A stretch of DNA of 64,000 nt, from the NCBI GenBank assembly GCA_963693305.1, contig OY855908.1, positions 3,896,501 through 3,960,500 on the forward strand, written 5' to 3'. Below the pieces are notes generated by a model. It was not told the origin of the DNA. It worked only from the letters and a program-made list of their open reading frames with translations, and did not search any database. Source of the DNA: Meandrina meandrites. Taxonomy: Eukaryota; Cnidaria; Anthozoa; Scleractinia; Meandrinidae. Shown in pieces: positions 1 to 10,872 of this stretch (its first letter is position 1; each line of letters opens with the position of its first letter). The translations under genes and the position numbers were made by a program.

Positions 1-210
1 TTCAAGGGCAGTTGGCTAGCTAGAAAATGGTGTCAGGCATTTTATACCACTGGAAATTTTCGGAAATTTCGAAACTGGAATTTTAGGTCGAATTGAACAC
101 GCCCCTAGTATTTCTCACAGGTGAACTAACTGAACTTGTATTGGCGACGCATCGAGATCTTTTCCAACAGAGATCTTATTTTTTTCTAAATTTTCTTTTC
201 TTTCTTGTAG

Positions 211-768
211 GATATGGGAATATAACTCCTCAAACGTCAAGTGGTCAACTTTTCACTATAGCTTATGCGATTGCAGGAATTCCACTCACAGTTTTAGCGC
301 TGAAATCGATTGGAGAACTCGTAAACATGGCATTGCGAACAATTAAGATTCCACACAATACTGTGCGACGAAGACTGCTGCGACTTTTTGGAAAAGGGAA
401 ACCTTTTCATCAACTCTTCCTGTTTAATTGTAACGTGGATTGTTGCGTCTACAACCAGCGCGTATCTTGAGCCGAAACGGAGCCTGATCAGTAATGTTTA
501 TTCCATTTTCGTGACCTATTCTACAGTAGGGTTTGGCGACGTCATACCGTTTAAAGACAACTTGTATGTTTTTATGATAACTGTTCTTCCAGGTCTTTCT
601 TTCATGTCAAGTTTGATCGATTCGATTGTAGCTTATGTGGAAAAGACCAGTGTGATGAATAAACATGGTTTTGGCCTTACGAAGTGCCGATCAACGAGAA
701 GAGAAGCGAGAGTAACGGCAGATGGTCCTCAGCAAGATATCCAGAACAATAATGAGCAAGCTGTATGA
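211..768 (+). CDS. two-pore domain potassium (K2P) channel, last coding exon, frameshifted
   Basis: K2P channels are dimeric plasma-membrane leak channels with two pore loops per subunit. The exon opens after a pyrimidine-rich acceptor ending at 210 and begins inside the first pore filter (GYGNITP). Interruption of this first GYG by an intron is a known conserved feature of K2P genes. Then come the second membrane helix (QLFTIAYAIAGIPLTVLAL), a basic cytoplasmic loop, the third helix (LIVTWIVASTTSAYLEP), the second pore filter (TVGFGD) and the fourth helix, with a stop at 766-768. The reading frame changes by one base around 390-425, between loop and third helix, so one uninterrupted product is not possible as written. 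Both halves otherwise look intact, so this is either a recent pseudogene or a one-base sequence error. Upstream exons lie outside the window. Family assignment is firm; functional state is not. Confidence 0.82.
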
Positions 769-1236
769 ATGGTCTTATGACGGTCTCTTATCAAATTAAA
801 CGAAAAAAACCGGACGGTATGCCGCCAATCTTGTCTTCAGAGGCCGCGATCCTTCTGGTCTGCGCCAGGCATCGAGTCCTCTGGGCTAAACTGAAAGCCC
901 GCCAAAATGACGGCCAAATCTGATTGGCTGTTGAAAACTTGTTCGTTTCGTCCAAAATCTCTAACGCACGCCCACAGTGTTTTTGAATTGCCCAGAGCCG
1001 TTGCGTTTCCCGACCGCCTTCTTGAAACAAGACATTCTAGGAGTCAAGAGCGGCCGTATAAACAAAGACCCTAGGTCGTCCCTGGGGGATCAGTGTTTCC
1101 AGAGCTCAATTCAAAACTTCCAAGACTGTTTTTGTGAGGTTTTGGTTCTTGAAGCCAAGAAAGTGTTAATGGTCTGCTCATAAGAACTGACGATGTGGCG
1201 CAGAAGGAATCAAGTCCAATCAAGAGCCGTGATCTT
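769..1236. other. no gene seen
   Basis: Downstream flank of the potassium channel exon. Short open frames on both strands show no recognisable motif. It may hold the 3' untranslated region. Confidence 0.4.
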
Positions 1237-1244
1237 GGGTCCTC

Positions 1245-2288
1245 AGGGCTCAAAATAATTTTTGAATACTGACCGGTCATGTTGACCGGCCAAATCAATT
1301 TTTGCTCGGTCATGTCTCGTTTTTGACCGGTCAAAATATTGAGTATTTACTTTAAAGCAATAGCCTCTTCTGCCAAAAATTTCGCCTCATAAGCTAAAAC
1401 ACTCGTTGTTAAAGAGTATAAAAGCTTAAGCTTAAATGTTTTGATCGCTAAAAGTGTCATTTTATTATGTTCGCTTTTTGAATTTCCATTTCTTCTGCAT
1501 TCTACTCTACATAAAACAAAATGCTCAGTAGCCGTATTACATTAAATGTTATGTTACTCTGCATAGTTTTACATTAGTAAACGACTTACGGGTGGAGGTG
1601 ATCTTGGTTGTAAGCACTTTACTGGTCTTTACTACCGAACACTAAATAGTAATAGGACATGTACCCATGCAACAAGTGAGATAACTGTGCCTTTGCTCGG
1701 CATGTAGGAAGAAAGGAAACGTCAACGTCTTTAATTGCTTTTTCAGGTCTACTGGAAATCTACTAACAAACCATCTTTTACTTAACTAATTAGCGATAAA
1801 CACGGTCAGGAAGTTGTCAAAACTTCAAAATTAATACAATGTGCTTGGAAGTGAACTTAAAAAATTCATTGCGTTTAATGATTTTATTATATTCTCATGG
1901 TCTTGCTGGTGAAAAACACGCTACGAACTCGCACTGTCTATAGGTGCATATAGTTTTTTAAGTCCACTAACGAGTGCTATTTTTCTCGGCCCACCCTGAC
2001 AATTCAAACTGGAATTGCGTACGCGTGGACGTGGAAGCAAACTGCTAACAAATCCGCAGAGCGTGACCGTCTCATCTGTATTCTACAAATTTGTAACTGT
2101 AAGCTGCTATGATATTTTAGGATTTTACTGTAAAATTTCAAGAAATACTGCGAATAAATTTTTTTGTGTTATTTATTTGAAAGCCGTGTACGTGACCGGT
2201 CAAAATGACCGCCGAACCAAAATTTTGTCCGGACAAATCGTCATTTTGACCGGACATTGTCCGTTGACCGGCCGTTATTTTGAGCCCC
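1245..2288. mobile_element. non-autonomous hAT-like DNA transposon
   Basis: The ends are inverted copies (AGGGCTCAAAATAA on the left, complement of TTATTTTGAGCCCC on the right). They are flanked by a perfect 8-bp duplication GGGTCCTC at 1237-1244 and 2289-2296. An 8-bp target duplication and a GGGCTC-type end fit the hAT superfamily. Both subterminal regions carry several copies of GACCGGTCA-like words, the usual kind of transposase-binding repeats. No transposase reading frame is present, so it would depend on an autonomous partner. Confidence 0.75.
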
Positions 2289-2296
2289 GGGTCCTC

Positions 2297-3054
2297 CTAA
2301 GGGGATCGATGTTACCAAAATTCATTGAATCCATTGAAGGAGAATTCTCGCACGACGGATGGAATCCAAGTTTTTTTAATGGGGGTGGGGGTGGCCGGGA
2401 GGGGGTAGGTGGATTGTGGGTTGTGTGTGTTTATATACGAATAGTGCTATTGGAGTAAGCTAAAAGCATCGTAACAGATGATTTGGCCGTATTAACGATT
2501 GACTGCAGGCTCTATTTCAAGTCACGTCTTGACAGATACATATCACATCTGCACTTCTTAAATAAAGATGTAATTGAAAAACTTGAAACTTCAACCAGTA
2601 CATACAGCATTGCCCATGGAAAGATCAATTATAAATGCGTATTTGTTTCGAGCGGCGGTATTCGAGGAGCTACGTCACGGACAACGCATCTTGAAAAAAT
2701 CGGCATTTTTTTTCCAGTTTGTTTGTCGTAATCGGTCTTAATCTTCGTAAGTAGAAACCATCCTTGGTCATTTTCGCGTTTTTATTACTCCGTTGGTGTT
2801 TTTTTTGTAGGAAACTATTATTTGGAGGTTTCCTTCAATTTCAAAGTAATCGGAAAAATGACTAAAAACATCCTGACATTACTCCTTTAACAGGGTGAAA
2901 TTGCAAAAGATTATACAGGTTCGGATTGGCCGTATCAACGGCGCGGCCGCATTAATTATTGTATGGTCATATTAACGAGGCGACGGTAGGGCGGGTTTCC
3001 ATTGTACAGTAATTAAATGAGAAGCTTCAGATTAAAAATATAAGGCAAACAGCT
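2297..3054. other. no gene seen
   Basis: Intergenic DNA between two transposons, with a short G-rich run at about 2380-2410. Open frames here are short and unremarkable. Confidence 0.4.
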
Positions 3055-3060
3055 GTGATA

Positions 3061-5042
3061 TATGGCGGGCCATCGCGGCCAAAAGTAGATAACATGATAT
3101 CTTAATGATATCTTTAAGTTATCATGATATCTCTAAGTTATCGTGATATCATGTTATCATGATATCTTCACACCTCGAGATATCAGGATAAAAGGATATC
3201 ATGATTTCTCTTTTTGCAGAGAGGTATCATGTCTGATAACATTTTGCACTGTTATATTATTTTCTTGTCATCACTTTGTCTGATTTCGTAATCGAAAAAC
3301 AGGTCGACTCTATTGTTAAGTTACAGCTGTCGATATGGCGGCCCGCTTTAAGTCTAGAGTTACGCAGGTTAAAAAGTCAGCATATAAATGTTTACATGAA
3401 TACACGTCTTACCCGCTCAAGCTCCTCGTCAACACGCTTCTCGTAACTCCCATTACACAGTCGACTACTTAGAAGACTTATTTTTTTTAGCTGTGCTTCT
3501 CTGAAACGTTTTGCCAAAGTTCTCATCAGTTTGTTAGTTTGTATTTCATAATTGGGTACGTGCCTGCTCTGTTTTCTGCTTTGTTTCAGTGACAGCTACT
3601 GCGCCACACATCGCGGGTCTCTTGAGCCGGGCTCTTGAGTTGAAAGGGACAACCACTCAACTTAGTGCCACTATATATTCTAATAGAGGGTACTTCAGAT
3701 TAATCATCTCTAGAATTTAAGTTTTTCCTGTAAAGCAATTTGTACACCAGGAGAGACCAGACACTGACTCGACATGCCCAGTAATTCTCTGACAGCATTC
3801 ATCAGATAAGAAATCAGACAATTGTCTGAATAGGTAATAAGTAAATCTACTCTCTTTCCTCCGTCGAGAAGTCGTAGAATCAACGAAACAGTGTTACCGA
3901 ACTGCGCTCTGAAATAGTTGTTATCTACTATGGAGCTATTTTTAACTACGGTAATTCTTCTGATAGAGTGTACCAGTGTGTCCAGGTATATATGTGGTAG
4001 ACTAATAGACTGGCTGATTGATGGAGATATGATTGCCGAGGCCACGTGGTCGCGTTTTACCTGCAAACTGACTACCCGGGAGGGGTAAGGGAGGGGCACT
4101 TCCTATAAACCCGGGAGGGGCACTTCCTATAAATGGGCTAATGGGGATGTGCCGCTGGATGGGGTCGCATTTTCACGACTGGACTGACTATAATGGGGTC
4201 GCTTTTTCAAGCATTTTTTATAGGGTGACTAGAATGGGGTCACAATGCGGGATTTTGAGAGTAAGAAATTCTGGCAAGTTGTGATTTATAAACGGAAAGA
4301 TTCGCCGAAAAAAAAGTTACCGTATTCATTGCTGTTGTTAAATATGTGACAAACGGCTCCCATTAAGTGACTAAGTTGGGGTCGTGAAAATTACATTTAC
4401 CCAAAAGTGACTAAGATGGGGTCTATAATTGGCCATAGAATATGACTATAATGGGATAGGGGTTCTGAGAGGCTAGCGGCACATACCCAACAAAGATTGG
4501 CCCAAAGGGCTGACTACAAACCAGATAACTTTTCTCCAACCTTTTCTTACCCTATTTATCTACATTTACCCATTACGTGGGGAGCCCCAAGGCTGGACGA
4601 GCCGAGCATTACAATTACGAATAAAATTAAGAAATTCCTTCTACAGTTAGCCATATCGTTGCTACTTTTTCAGCTCGCGCGAAAGAAAAAGGTGCTGCTA
4701 AACATAATGCTGACTGTTTGACACTTCTAACCTGTGTGACTCTAGACTTAAAGCGGGCCGCCATATCGACAGCTGTAACTTTTAAAACAATAGAGTCGAC
4801 CTGTTTTTCGATTACGAAATCAGACAAAGTGATGACAAGAAAATAATATAACAGTGCAAAATGTTATCAGACATGATATCTCTCTGCAAAAAGAGAAATC
4901 ATGATATCCTTTTATCCTGATATCTCGAGGTGTGAAGATATCATGATAACATGATATCACGATAACTTAGAGATATCATGATAACTTAAAGATATCATTA
5001 AGATATCATGTTATCTACTTTTGGCCGCGATGGCCCGCCATA
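3061..5042. mobile_element. DNA element with ~310-bp terminal inverted repeats
   Basis: Left arm 3061-about 3370 and right arm about 4733-5042 are near-identical in inverted orientation, starting TATGGCGGGCCATCGCGG. They are flanked by GTGATA at 3055-3060 and 5043-5048, a likely 6-bp target duplication. Each arm is packed with overlapping GATATC and ATCATGAT palindromes between its GC-rich tip and an inner GC-rich block around GATATGGCGGCCCGC. The interior encodes no transposase I can recognise; a 129-residue open frame (3710-4099, minus) has no motif I know. The superfamily is not clear to me. Confidence 0.78.
4075..4490. repeat. G-rich dispersed repeat nested in the long-TIR element
   Basis: Begins CCCGGGAGGGGCACTTCC and ends near GCGGCACATACCC. 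It contains several copies of a TGACTAnnATGGGGTC-like phrase. Its edges resemble the complement of the MITE at 10156-10614 (GTGCCGC next to a CCCGGG block), so the two are probably one superfamily. The first 24 bases or so are duplicated in tandem. Confidence 0.5.
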
Positions 5043-5048
5043 GTGATA

Positions 5049-5699
5049 AGCATGGTGAAATAACGCATCTTACTAATCTTGACGTTTCGTATGCTAAGCA
5101 GCATACATTTTCAAAAGACGTTGACATTAATGATGGTTGTAGTTCTTGAATGAACAAAGTCTCCGTAATTTGAGTGGATCGAATTTATGAGTTCGAGTTA
5201 GAAATTTCGAGTTCGAGTTAGAATAAGAATTGTGATTTCGCGTTAGAATTTCGAGTTGAAAACATTGAGTTGAAGAGAATGGAAGGGCCTGAAAAGTTAC
5301 TGATTTCGTGATGGAAGACGAAAAGAAAAAAGAAAGAAAACGAAAACGAAAAGCCCACAACATGGGGTAACATTTTCCCAGTTAGTTAAGCATAGTGTCG
5401 CCCTTATCAACAAATGATAACTAACCGCAAGCAAACCAGAGTGGAGCTAACCGCAAGCAACTCAAACTCGATATTTTAACTCGAACTCGACCTCATGAAA
5501 TGGACAGACCCACTTAATTTTGAAACGGAGGCCAGTTTTGCAAGACGCTAGAATGTCAAGATAATCCCATTTGATGTTATGACTCATGGTTTTGTTGATT
5601 ACATTTGGGAGCCAAGGTGCCTATGTGTAAAGACATTGATCGAACGACAAGCAAAGGTCACATTTGATTCCATTCTAAAGCCAAATTCCCACTTTTAAG
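5049..5699. other. no gene seen
   Basis: Intergenic. A stretch at about 5180-5260 repeats a GAGTTCGAGTTAGAA-like phrase several times, a decayed short tandem repeat. No coding signal. Confidence 0.4.
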
Positions 5700-6092
5700 A
5701 TTCCCCCGGGGATGAGGGAACTACTCAAAAATATTTATACGGGCCGAGTCCCCCCCACCCCGAGGTCTAAACCCCTACCCTTTCATTTAACATTTTTCAC
5801 AGAAAAGGTTGCCCTATTATATACCTTCGATAGAAAATGGTACCCATCTCAGATACCTACAGAATCGATGAATTACCACATTTCTCTTATTTTATTTTTA
5901 CTTGAAGGAATCAAATGTTCGGTGGGTCTTTTCGTGATATTTTGAAAGGCCCTTTTAGATACCTAAATGAAAGTTTTCCGTACCTTTTTGTATACAGTAT
6001 TCCAACTCGTGAAATCCCTACCCTTTTATATACCTAGAGCCTGAAAAAGATACTCCTTTCGGGAGGAGCCTCCCCGTATAGTCTACTATAGG
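5700..6092. repeat. dispersed repeat, same family as 21200-21995
   Basis: Shares with 21200-21995 the phrases CCCTACCCTTTTATATACC, GAAAAAG, CCTTTCGGGAGGAGCC and CCCCGTATAG. This copy is uninterrupted and shows the empty site into which the second copy received an insertion. The left edge has a CCCCCGGGGA block like other MITEs of this window. Confidence 0.55.
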
Positions 6093-6592
6093 ATGAGGTC
6101 CTCGCGGATTTTTTATACGGCGACGGAAGAGAGAAAAAAAAAGAACTGGCCAGCGCGCTTGCATTCTCGTCCCCATAGCCTTTTTCGCTTATTAAAAAAC
6201 TTTTGGATGCAGAGGACCACGCAACGAAGAATAAAACTACTTGGCTTGTCTGTTGCCGGATCTCTTGTAAAAGAAATACTCGTACCAGACGTCACGTTAA
6301 GTGCAGATAAAACCAAATTGATTGCAAGGCTGGTACTACGGCAGAAGGGCAAAATTTATTGGAAAGGATTTCCAGTCCTAGATTCTCGGACTTTCGGTCT
6401 TCATGAAGGCAGTCGTGATGTTTCTTCTTTTGTTTGGGTCGGGGTGAGTCGTGGCGTATTTTACTTCCGCCCAATATTTCTTTGTTTCAAACAGCCAATC
6501 AAAAAGATTCGAATTAATTCAAAATCCATGTCCACAGAGCCCTTCGTTTCTCGTGCCAAGGCCCGGCCGGCTAAGAGAAGCGGAAATGCACC
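6093..6592. other. no supported gene; long open frame of doubtful value
   Basis: An open frame of 194 codons crosses 6093-6677 on the plus strand. It runs through the edge of two repeats, contains no known motif and overlaps equally long frames on the other strand. I do not call it a gene. Confidence 0.35.
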
Positions 6593-6855
6593 TAGACTGC
6601 AAAACAGCCGTATTTTTTGCGAACGCGCTCGAGCGGTCTTCGAATCGAGAGGACCCAGTGTCAAAATTGGAGTGTGAGACTGGGGAGAGACGCTAAAAGT
6701 ATTTTCCTCGCCTCACACGGCTGTGAGGCTCGGGTGACGATCGGCGCTTCGGGCCTCATCGATCGGCGCTTTGCGGCCTCATTGATCGGCGCTTCGCGTC
6801 TTTCATACGCGAATGTTCAGTGAATTTAGAGGAAAAACGACTGTTTTGCAGTCTA
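6593..6855. mobile_element. 263-bp MITE with TA ends
   Basis: Ends are inverted: TAGACTGCAAAACAG at the left and CTGTTTTGCAGTCTA at the right, each bounded by a TA that fits a TA target duplication (Tc1/mariner type). The interior repeats GATCGGCGCTTCG three times in slightly different forms at about 6738-6800. No coding capacity. Confidence 0.7.
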
Positions 6856-7632
6856 AAATACACCGTGGAAAATGGCTAACCTTGCTTGCGTGACACACTG
6901 CAAATTAAGTTTAGAAAAGAAAGACCGCGTGCAATTAATACAAAAATAATGTATTCATGCCACCGAGTTAAAAAGGTTTTGCTGTTGTTGTTTGAATACA
7001 TTTTACATCCAAAACTGCCAACTAGTGTCAGCTTTTATCATGCAAATGTTATTGAATATTTCAACAGCGAGAAAGGCTTTTGTCTTCAAAAATTACAACC
7101 AAGGGTTTCCATAAAAAATCGTTCATAGATTATTATTTTTCCATTTTTGTGATAAAAAATCTCATCTAGTTTAGTCTCAAGGTAAGGCCGAAATATTCTG
7201 TTGGTCGTATAATGATCACATTAAGCCTGACAATTAAAATTCATTTTTCACTCCTTAATAGCCTGCGTCAGGTGAATGGTAATTAAAAGCGTGTTCATAC
7301 CAATAAGATGAATTGGATAAGTGCTTCAAATCTTTCACCCTATGTACATTCTCCCCCTCCCCTAAAAAAAATCCGATTTTTTTGTCTTTGATTGAAGTTC
7401 GCCAATTATTCGACATCTGAACCACGTCTTTCCGATTTCATCTTATTTCGTGACTTGTTGCCTGCGCAGTCAGTGGTAAACAGTAGATTATCTTTGTTTG
7501 TACACTTGACACCTGCTATCTGATGAGAGAAATGAGTTTTTGATCACTGTTTTGAAGTGATAAGAAGCAAACATTTGGTTGAAAACAGTTAAGGGTGTGA
7601 CTACAGGGCGCTTCAAAGCAATCGGAACAAAA
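6856..7632. other. upstream flank of the first ENPP gene
   Basis: No coding signal. It presumably holds the promoter and 5' untranslated region of the ENPP gene starting at 7633. I could not point to a TATA box or initiator with confidence. Confidence 0.4.
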
Positions 7633-9087
7633 ATGAATCGTTCCGCGCCATCTGCCTTGTTGTTTTCCTTTTTCTTGTTTTTCCTCTTTTCGTCTTCGAT
7701 GTCAGCAGAAAAAGAACCACAAACCGTGATTCTAGTGTCCATGGACGGAATGCCTTGGAATCTGATCGGCGGCAAATTTGCCGACACGCCAAACCTCGAC
7801 AGAGTGGCGCGAAATGGGGTCAAAGCCAAATACATCAAGACTGTTGTTCCCGGCAAAACATGGCCTACTCATCAAACTATGCTCACTGGTTTGTACCCAG
7901 AGAGCCATGGAATCGTTTCCAACGCCTTCTGGGATCCAGTTTATAAAGAGAAGTTCATCTTTGAGTACGACTGCAGCAACTTCGACCCGAAATTCTACAA
8001 CGACTCGGAACCAATATGGCTGACCCTGCAGCGGTCAACAACAAACAAAGGACGGAGTGGAGTGTACTTTTGGCCTGGTTTTGGCGGTTACAGAGAAATG
8101 CCGAGCTTCTACAGGAAACCGATTTGCAAACTTAACTGCAGCGCTATAGATCCCAAAGAGCTGCCTAACTTGCGCAACAAGACGCGAAGTAAATGGCCTT
8201 CTTATGAACATTGCTATCCTGATTTTTTCAACGAGACCGAGACATTCCCTAAACGAATCGACAGAGTGATCAGCTGGCTGAAGTCTGATGATCCTCCTCG
8301 CTTCATCGCGCTGTATATCGACGCGCCCGACTGGAAGGGACACTCCGATGGCGCACTGTCTAAGGCATACAAGGACTCCATCGAAGAAGTCGACAAAGAC
8401 GGCGTTGGTTATCTTCTGGATCAACTGGAGAAGGAATCGTTCACGGACAAAGTGAACGTAATCTTTGTCAGTGATCACAACATGGTGAACACCTCTTCAG
8501 AGCGAGTGATCCTATTGGATCAGTTCATTGACCCGTCAACATACACATTGACCGAGACTGCGACCATCGGTCACATCTGGCCAAACGAAGGAAAGTTGGA
8601 CGAGATCTACAACAATCTGACAACGCCGAAAACCCCTGATCATCTGGCTGTGTACAAAAAGCAAGATATCCCTGAGGAATACCACTGGAAGCACAATCGA
8701 CGAATCCCGCCCATTTATGTCCAACCGGATGTTGGCTGGGTTGTGGCGAAGTCGAATGCCACAGCCCGAAAGGGAAATTGGGTGCGAGGAAATCACGGCT
8801 GGCCTCCGCAGAACGGAAAACTGTATTCAATATTATTCGCCCAAGGACCTGCCTTTAAAGTGGGTTACGAGGTAGAGCCATTCTCTATTCTCGATCTCTA
8901 TCCAATGATGTGCGACCTCCTCGGAATACAGCCTCGTCCTAACAATGGGTCCATGGAAATCATCAAGAAGATGTACAAAGAGGAAGAGGGCCCGACCCCG
9001 AAAGCTGGTCAGCAAAGCGTGGCCACGTGGTCAATGCGTGCTCTCGTGGCCTTCATGACAGCTGTTGTGGTTTTGATTTCATTGTAG
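7633..9087 (+). CDS. ectonucleotide pyrophosphatase/phosphodiesterase, single exon (ENPP4/5-like)
   Basis: ENPP enzymes hydrolyse phosphodiester or pyrophosphate bonds of extracellular nucleotides or lipids using two zinc ions and a threonine nucleophile. The 484-residue product starts at ATG 7633 (context AAAATGA), directly before a hydrophobic signal peptide (ALLFSFFLFFLF). An in-frame TTG further upstream would only bury that signal. Expected metal and catalytic residues are present: D38 (SMDGM), T76 (KTWPTH, nucleophile), D233 and H237 (PDWKGH), D281 and H282 (SDHN), H388 (GNHGW). Several N-glycosylation sequons occur. The last 18 residues are hydrophobic, so the protein is probably anchored outside the cell by a tail helix or GPI. 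There is no intron, unlike the vertebrate ENPP4/5 genes I know. It is the first member of a three-copy same-strand cluster and clearly diverged from the other two. The exact ENPP subtype and substrate cannot be settled from sequence alone. Confidence 0.93.
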   Translation: MNRSAPSALLFSFFLFFLFSSSMSAEKEPQTVILVSMDGMPWNLIGGKFADTPNLDRVARNGVKAKYIKTVVPGKTWPTHQTMLTGLYPESHGIVSNAFWDPVYKEKFIFEYDCSNFDPKFYNDSEPIWLTLQRSTTNKGRSGVYFWPGFGGYREMPSFYRKPICKLNCSAIDPKELPNLRNKTRSKWPSYEHCYPDFFNETETFPKRIDRVISWLKSDDPPRFIALYIDAPDWKGHSDGALSKAYKDSIEEVDKDGVGYLLDQLEKESFTDKVNVIFVSDHNMVNTSSERVILLDQFIDPSTYTLTETATIGHIWPNEGKLDEIYNNLTTPKTPDHLAVYKKQDIPEEYHWKHNRRIPPIYVQPDVGWVVAKSNATARKGNWVRGNHGWPPQNGKLYSILFAQGPAFKVGYEVEPFSILDLYPMMCDLLGIQPRPNNGSMEIIKKMYKEEEGPTPKAGQQSVATWSMRALVAFMTAVVVLISL

Positions 9088-10148
9088 AAATCTGAGCAGG
9101 CAAATATTGCAAGAGTTGAGATGAACTTTGGGGTCATGTCATCGAGTAAAGTGACTGCGTCACTTTGTTGACCCCCTTTGTTGAGAAATCTCAGGGCTAT
9201 CATTTTCAGTCTTTCATCGTTCCTGCAGTTTATGTTAGCCTAAATTTTGCTTTACATATGTCTGACTAGGGGTTGATAGCCTCGGATTGTCTTGTTACGT
9301 TAAAATATTTTGGATTCAAAACTAGTTCATCACCACGATGGATGGGTTGTTTTTAACCTTATAGAAGCTTATAGATAATAATATATCGAGAGGGGCAGAG
9401 TTCTACGCTAAATGTAAACAAACGCACTCAAGTGAAGCAAGTGTAGTGTATGGCAGTCATGCAAATATTAAAAGCGGGATCGGGTTGTAATTTAAGCAGT
9501 TTGTTCTCCGGCTTGCTAATATAGAGAGCAAGCAACCAGTATTAAGAACGGTATTAAAAACATACTTAGTCCATCTTTATCAATCTTTGTCAATCTTTAC
9601 ATTGTGAAGCAGACAAAGTCGCGAATTAAGCACAACATAACAAATACGCGGTAGTTCATAATGAATGGTTCTCTGTACCAGACTCCTACACTCTGTAACA
9701 CCCCGAAGAAGGAAGGCCGTGCCTTCCGAAATATCGGAATTTAAATATTCTCCCATAATGTTTAATCAGCCTTGCAATTTATCTTAGTTTATTATTATCA
9801 GTTTTTGCTGATTAGATCCTCTACAGTGAGAGGATCCGGTACTTCTATTTCGTCACGGTGGTCCTTGTAAATTTACGTTTGTTACTCTGTAGCCTCTTTC
9901 CCGCACAGCGTTGTAACACAACGCTTCCTCCTCTCTGAAGGGCAGACAGACGTTCCGGGATCTAGCCATAGCCGGGCTAAACCCCGGTCCAGGGGTCGAG
10001 TCGAAAGTGAGAGTTGTGCCCTGAGTACAACATTCACATTGCCTCTCTAGCTACTAGTAACGTGTTCTGTTAGCGGGACAAATCACAAAATGCTGTGTGA
10101 GATCTGTGATGGACAGGCATCCTATTCAGTTTGTGTATCAACATTCTT
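9088..10148. other. no gene seen
   Basis: 3' flank of the first ENPP gene. No coding signal and no clear repeat boundaries. Confidence 0.4.
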
Positions 10149-10155
10149 CCTAAAC

Positions 10156-10614
10156 CCCCGGGGGGGTACTCCCCTAAATTTAGGATAGGGGTGTGCCGCG
10201 AACGTTCTCAAACTCTGACCCTATCTAAGGATAAAGAAAACGAAAATTAATACCCTTTCTAAGGTCCAAACCTGAAAATTGACACCCTATTCAAGGGGAG
10301 GAGAAGCATTGCGTGAAGTCTCAAATAACGGCTAACCGCGCACGGCAAAGCTCAAATCTTTCAAAATCGCTTTGTTAATACTTAATGACGGATAGTTTAG
10401 TTTTAACAGACAATTTTTTTTCGTTTAGCTTGGTGTTTATTTTAGCTGATAGAATTTAGCTACCCTATCGAAGGGTCACACCGGGAACACAATGCCAAAA
10501 GGAACAAAAGTGATACCCTATTTAAGGATCGAGAACCTCAAAAACCATACCCTATCCCGCGGCACATACCTATATAGCCCATATATGGGAGTACCCCCCC
10601 CCCCCCCCCCCGGG
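10156..10614. mobile_element. MITE with CCCGGGGGGG/poly(C) ends
   Basis: Inverted ends reading CCCCGGGGGGGTACTCCC and its complement (GGGAGTACC followed by a run of 18 C). The flank CCTAAAC occurs at 10149-10155 and again at 10615-10621, a likely 7-bp target duplication. The interior is non-coding and contains GCGGCACATACC, shared with related copies in the window. Confidence 0.72.
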
Positions 10615-10872
10615 CCTAAACCCTGACTAGGATTTAGACGGTATGTTTTTCACTTGGCACTGTCACATTCGACATGCGTATGGCGCAAATTGTTTTGTCT
10701 AAATCAAATCTTACTTACTCTGTCGTGACGAAAGTGGGACCCACGCCGCAAATCGGCCCTTACATAAGGTCAAGTCGCCCTGGATATTTCACGGTATTTT
10801 TATCAGTTTGTTATTATTGCGACCGGGTGTGCCTAGTATGTCACATTTCCCAATCCAAGGTGTGAGTCCAGC

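Noticed and set aside
3710..4099. 129-codon minus-strand frame inside the long-TIR element
   Set aside because: No transposase or other motif recognised and it runs into the nested G-rich repeat; kept only as a note in the element entry.
6093..6677. 194-codon plus-strand frame
   Set aside because: Crosses repeat boundaries, no motif, no splice context, equally long frames on the other strand.
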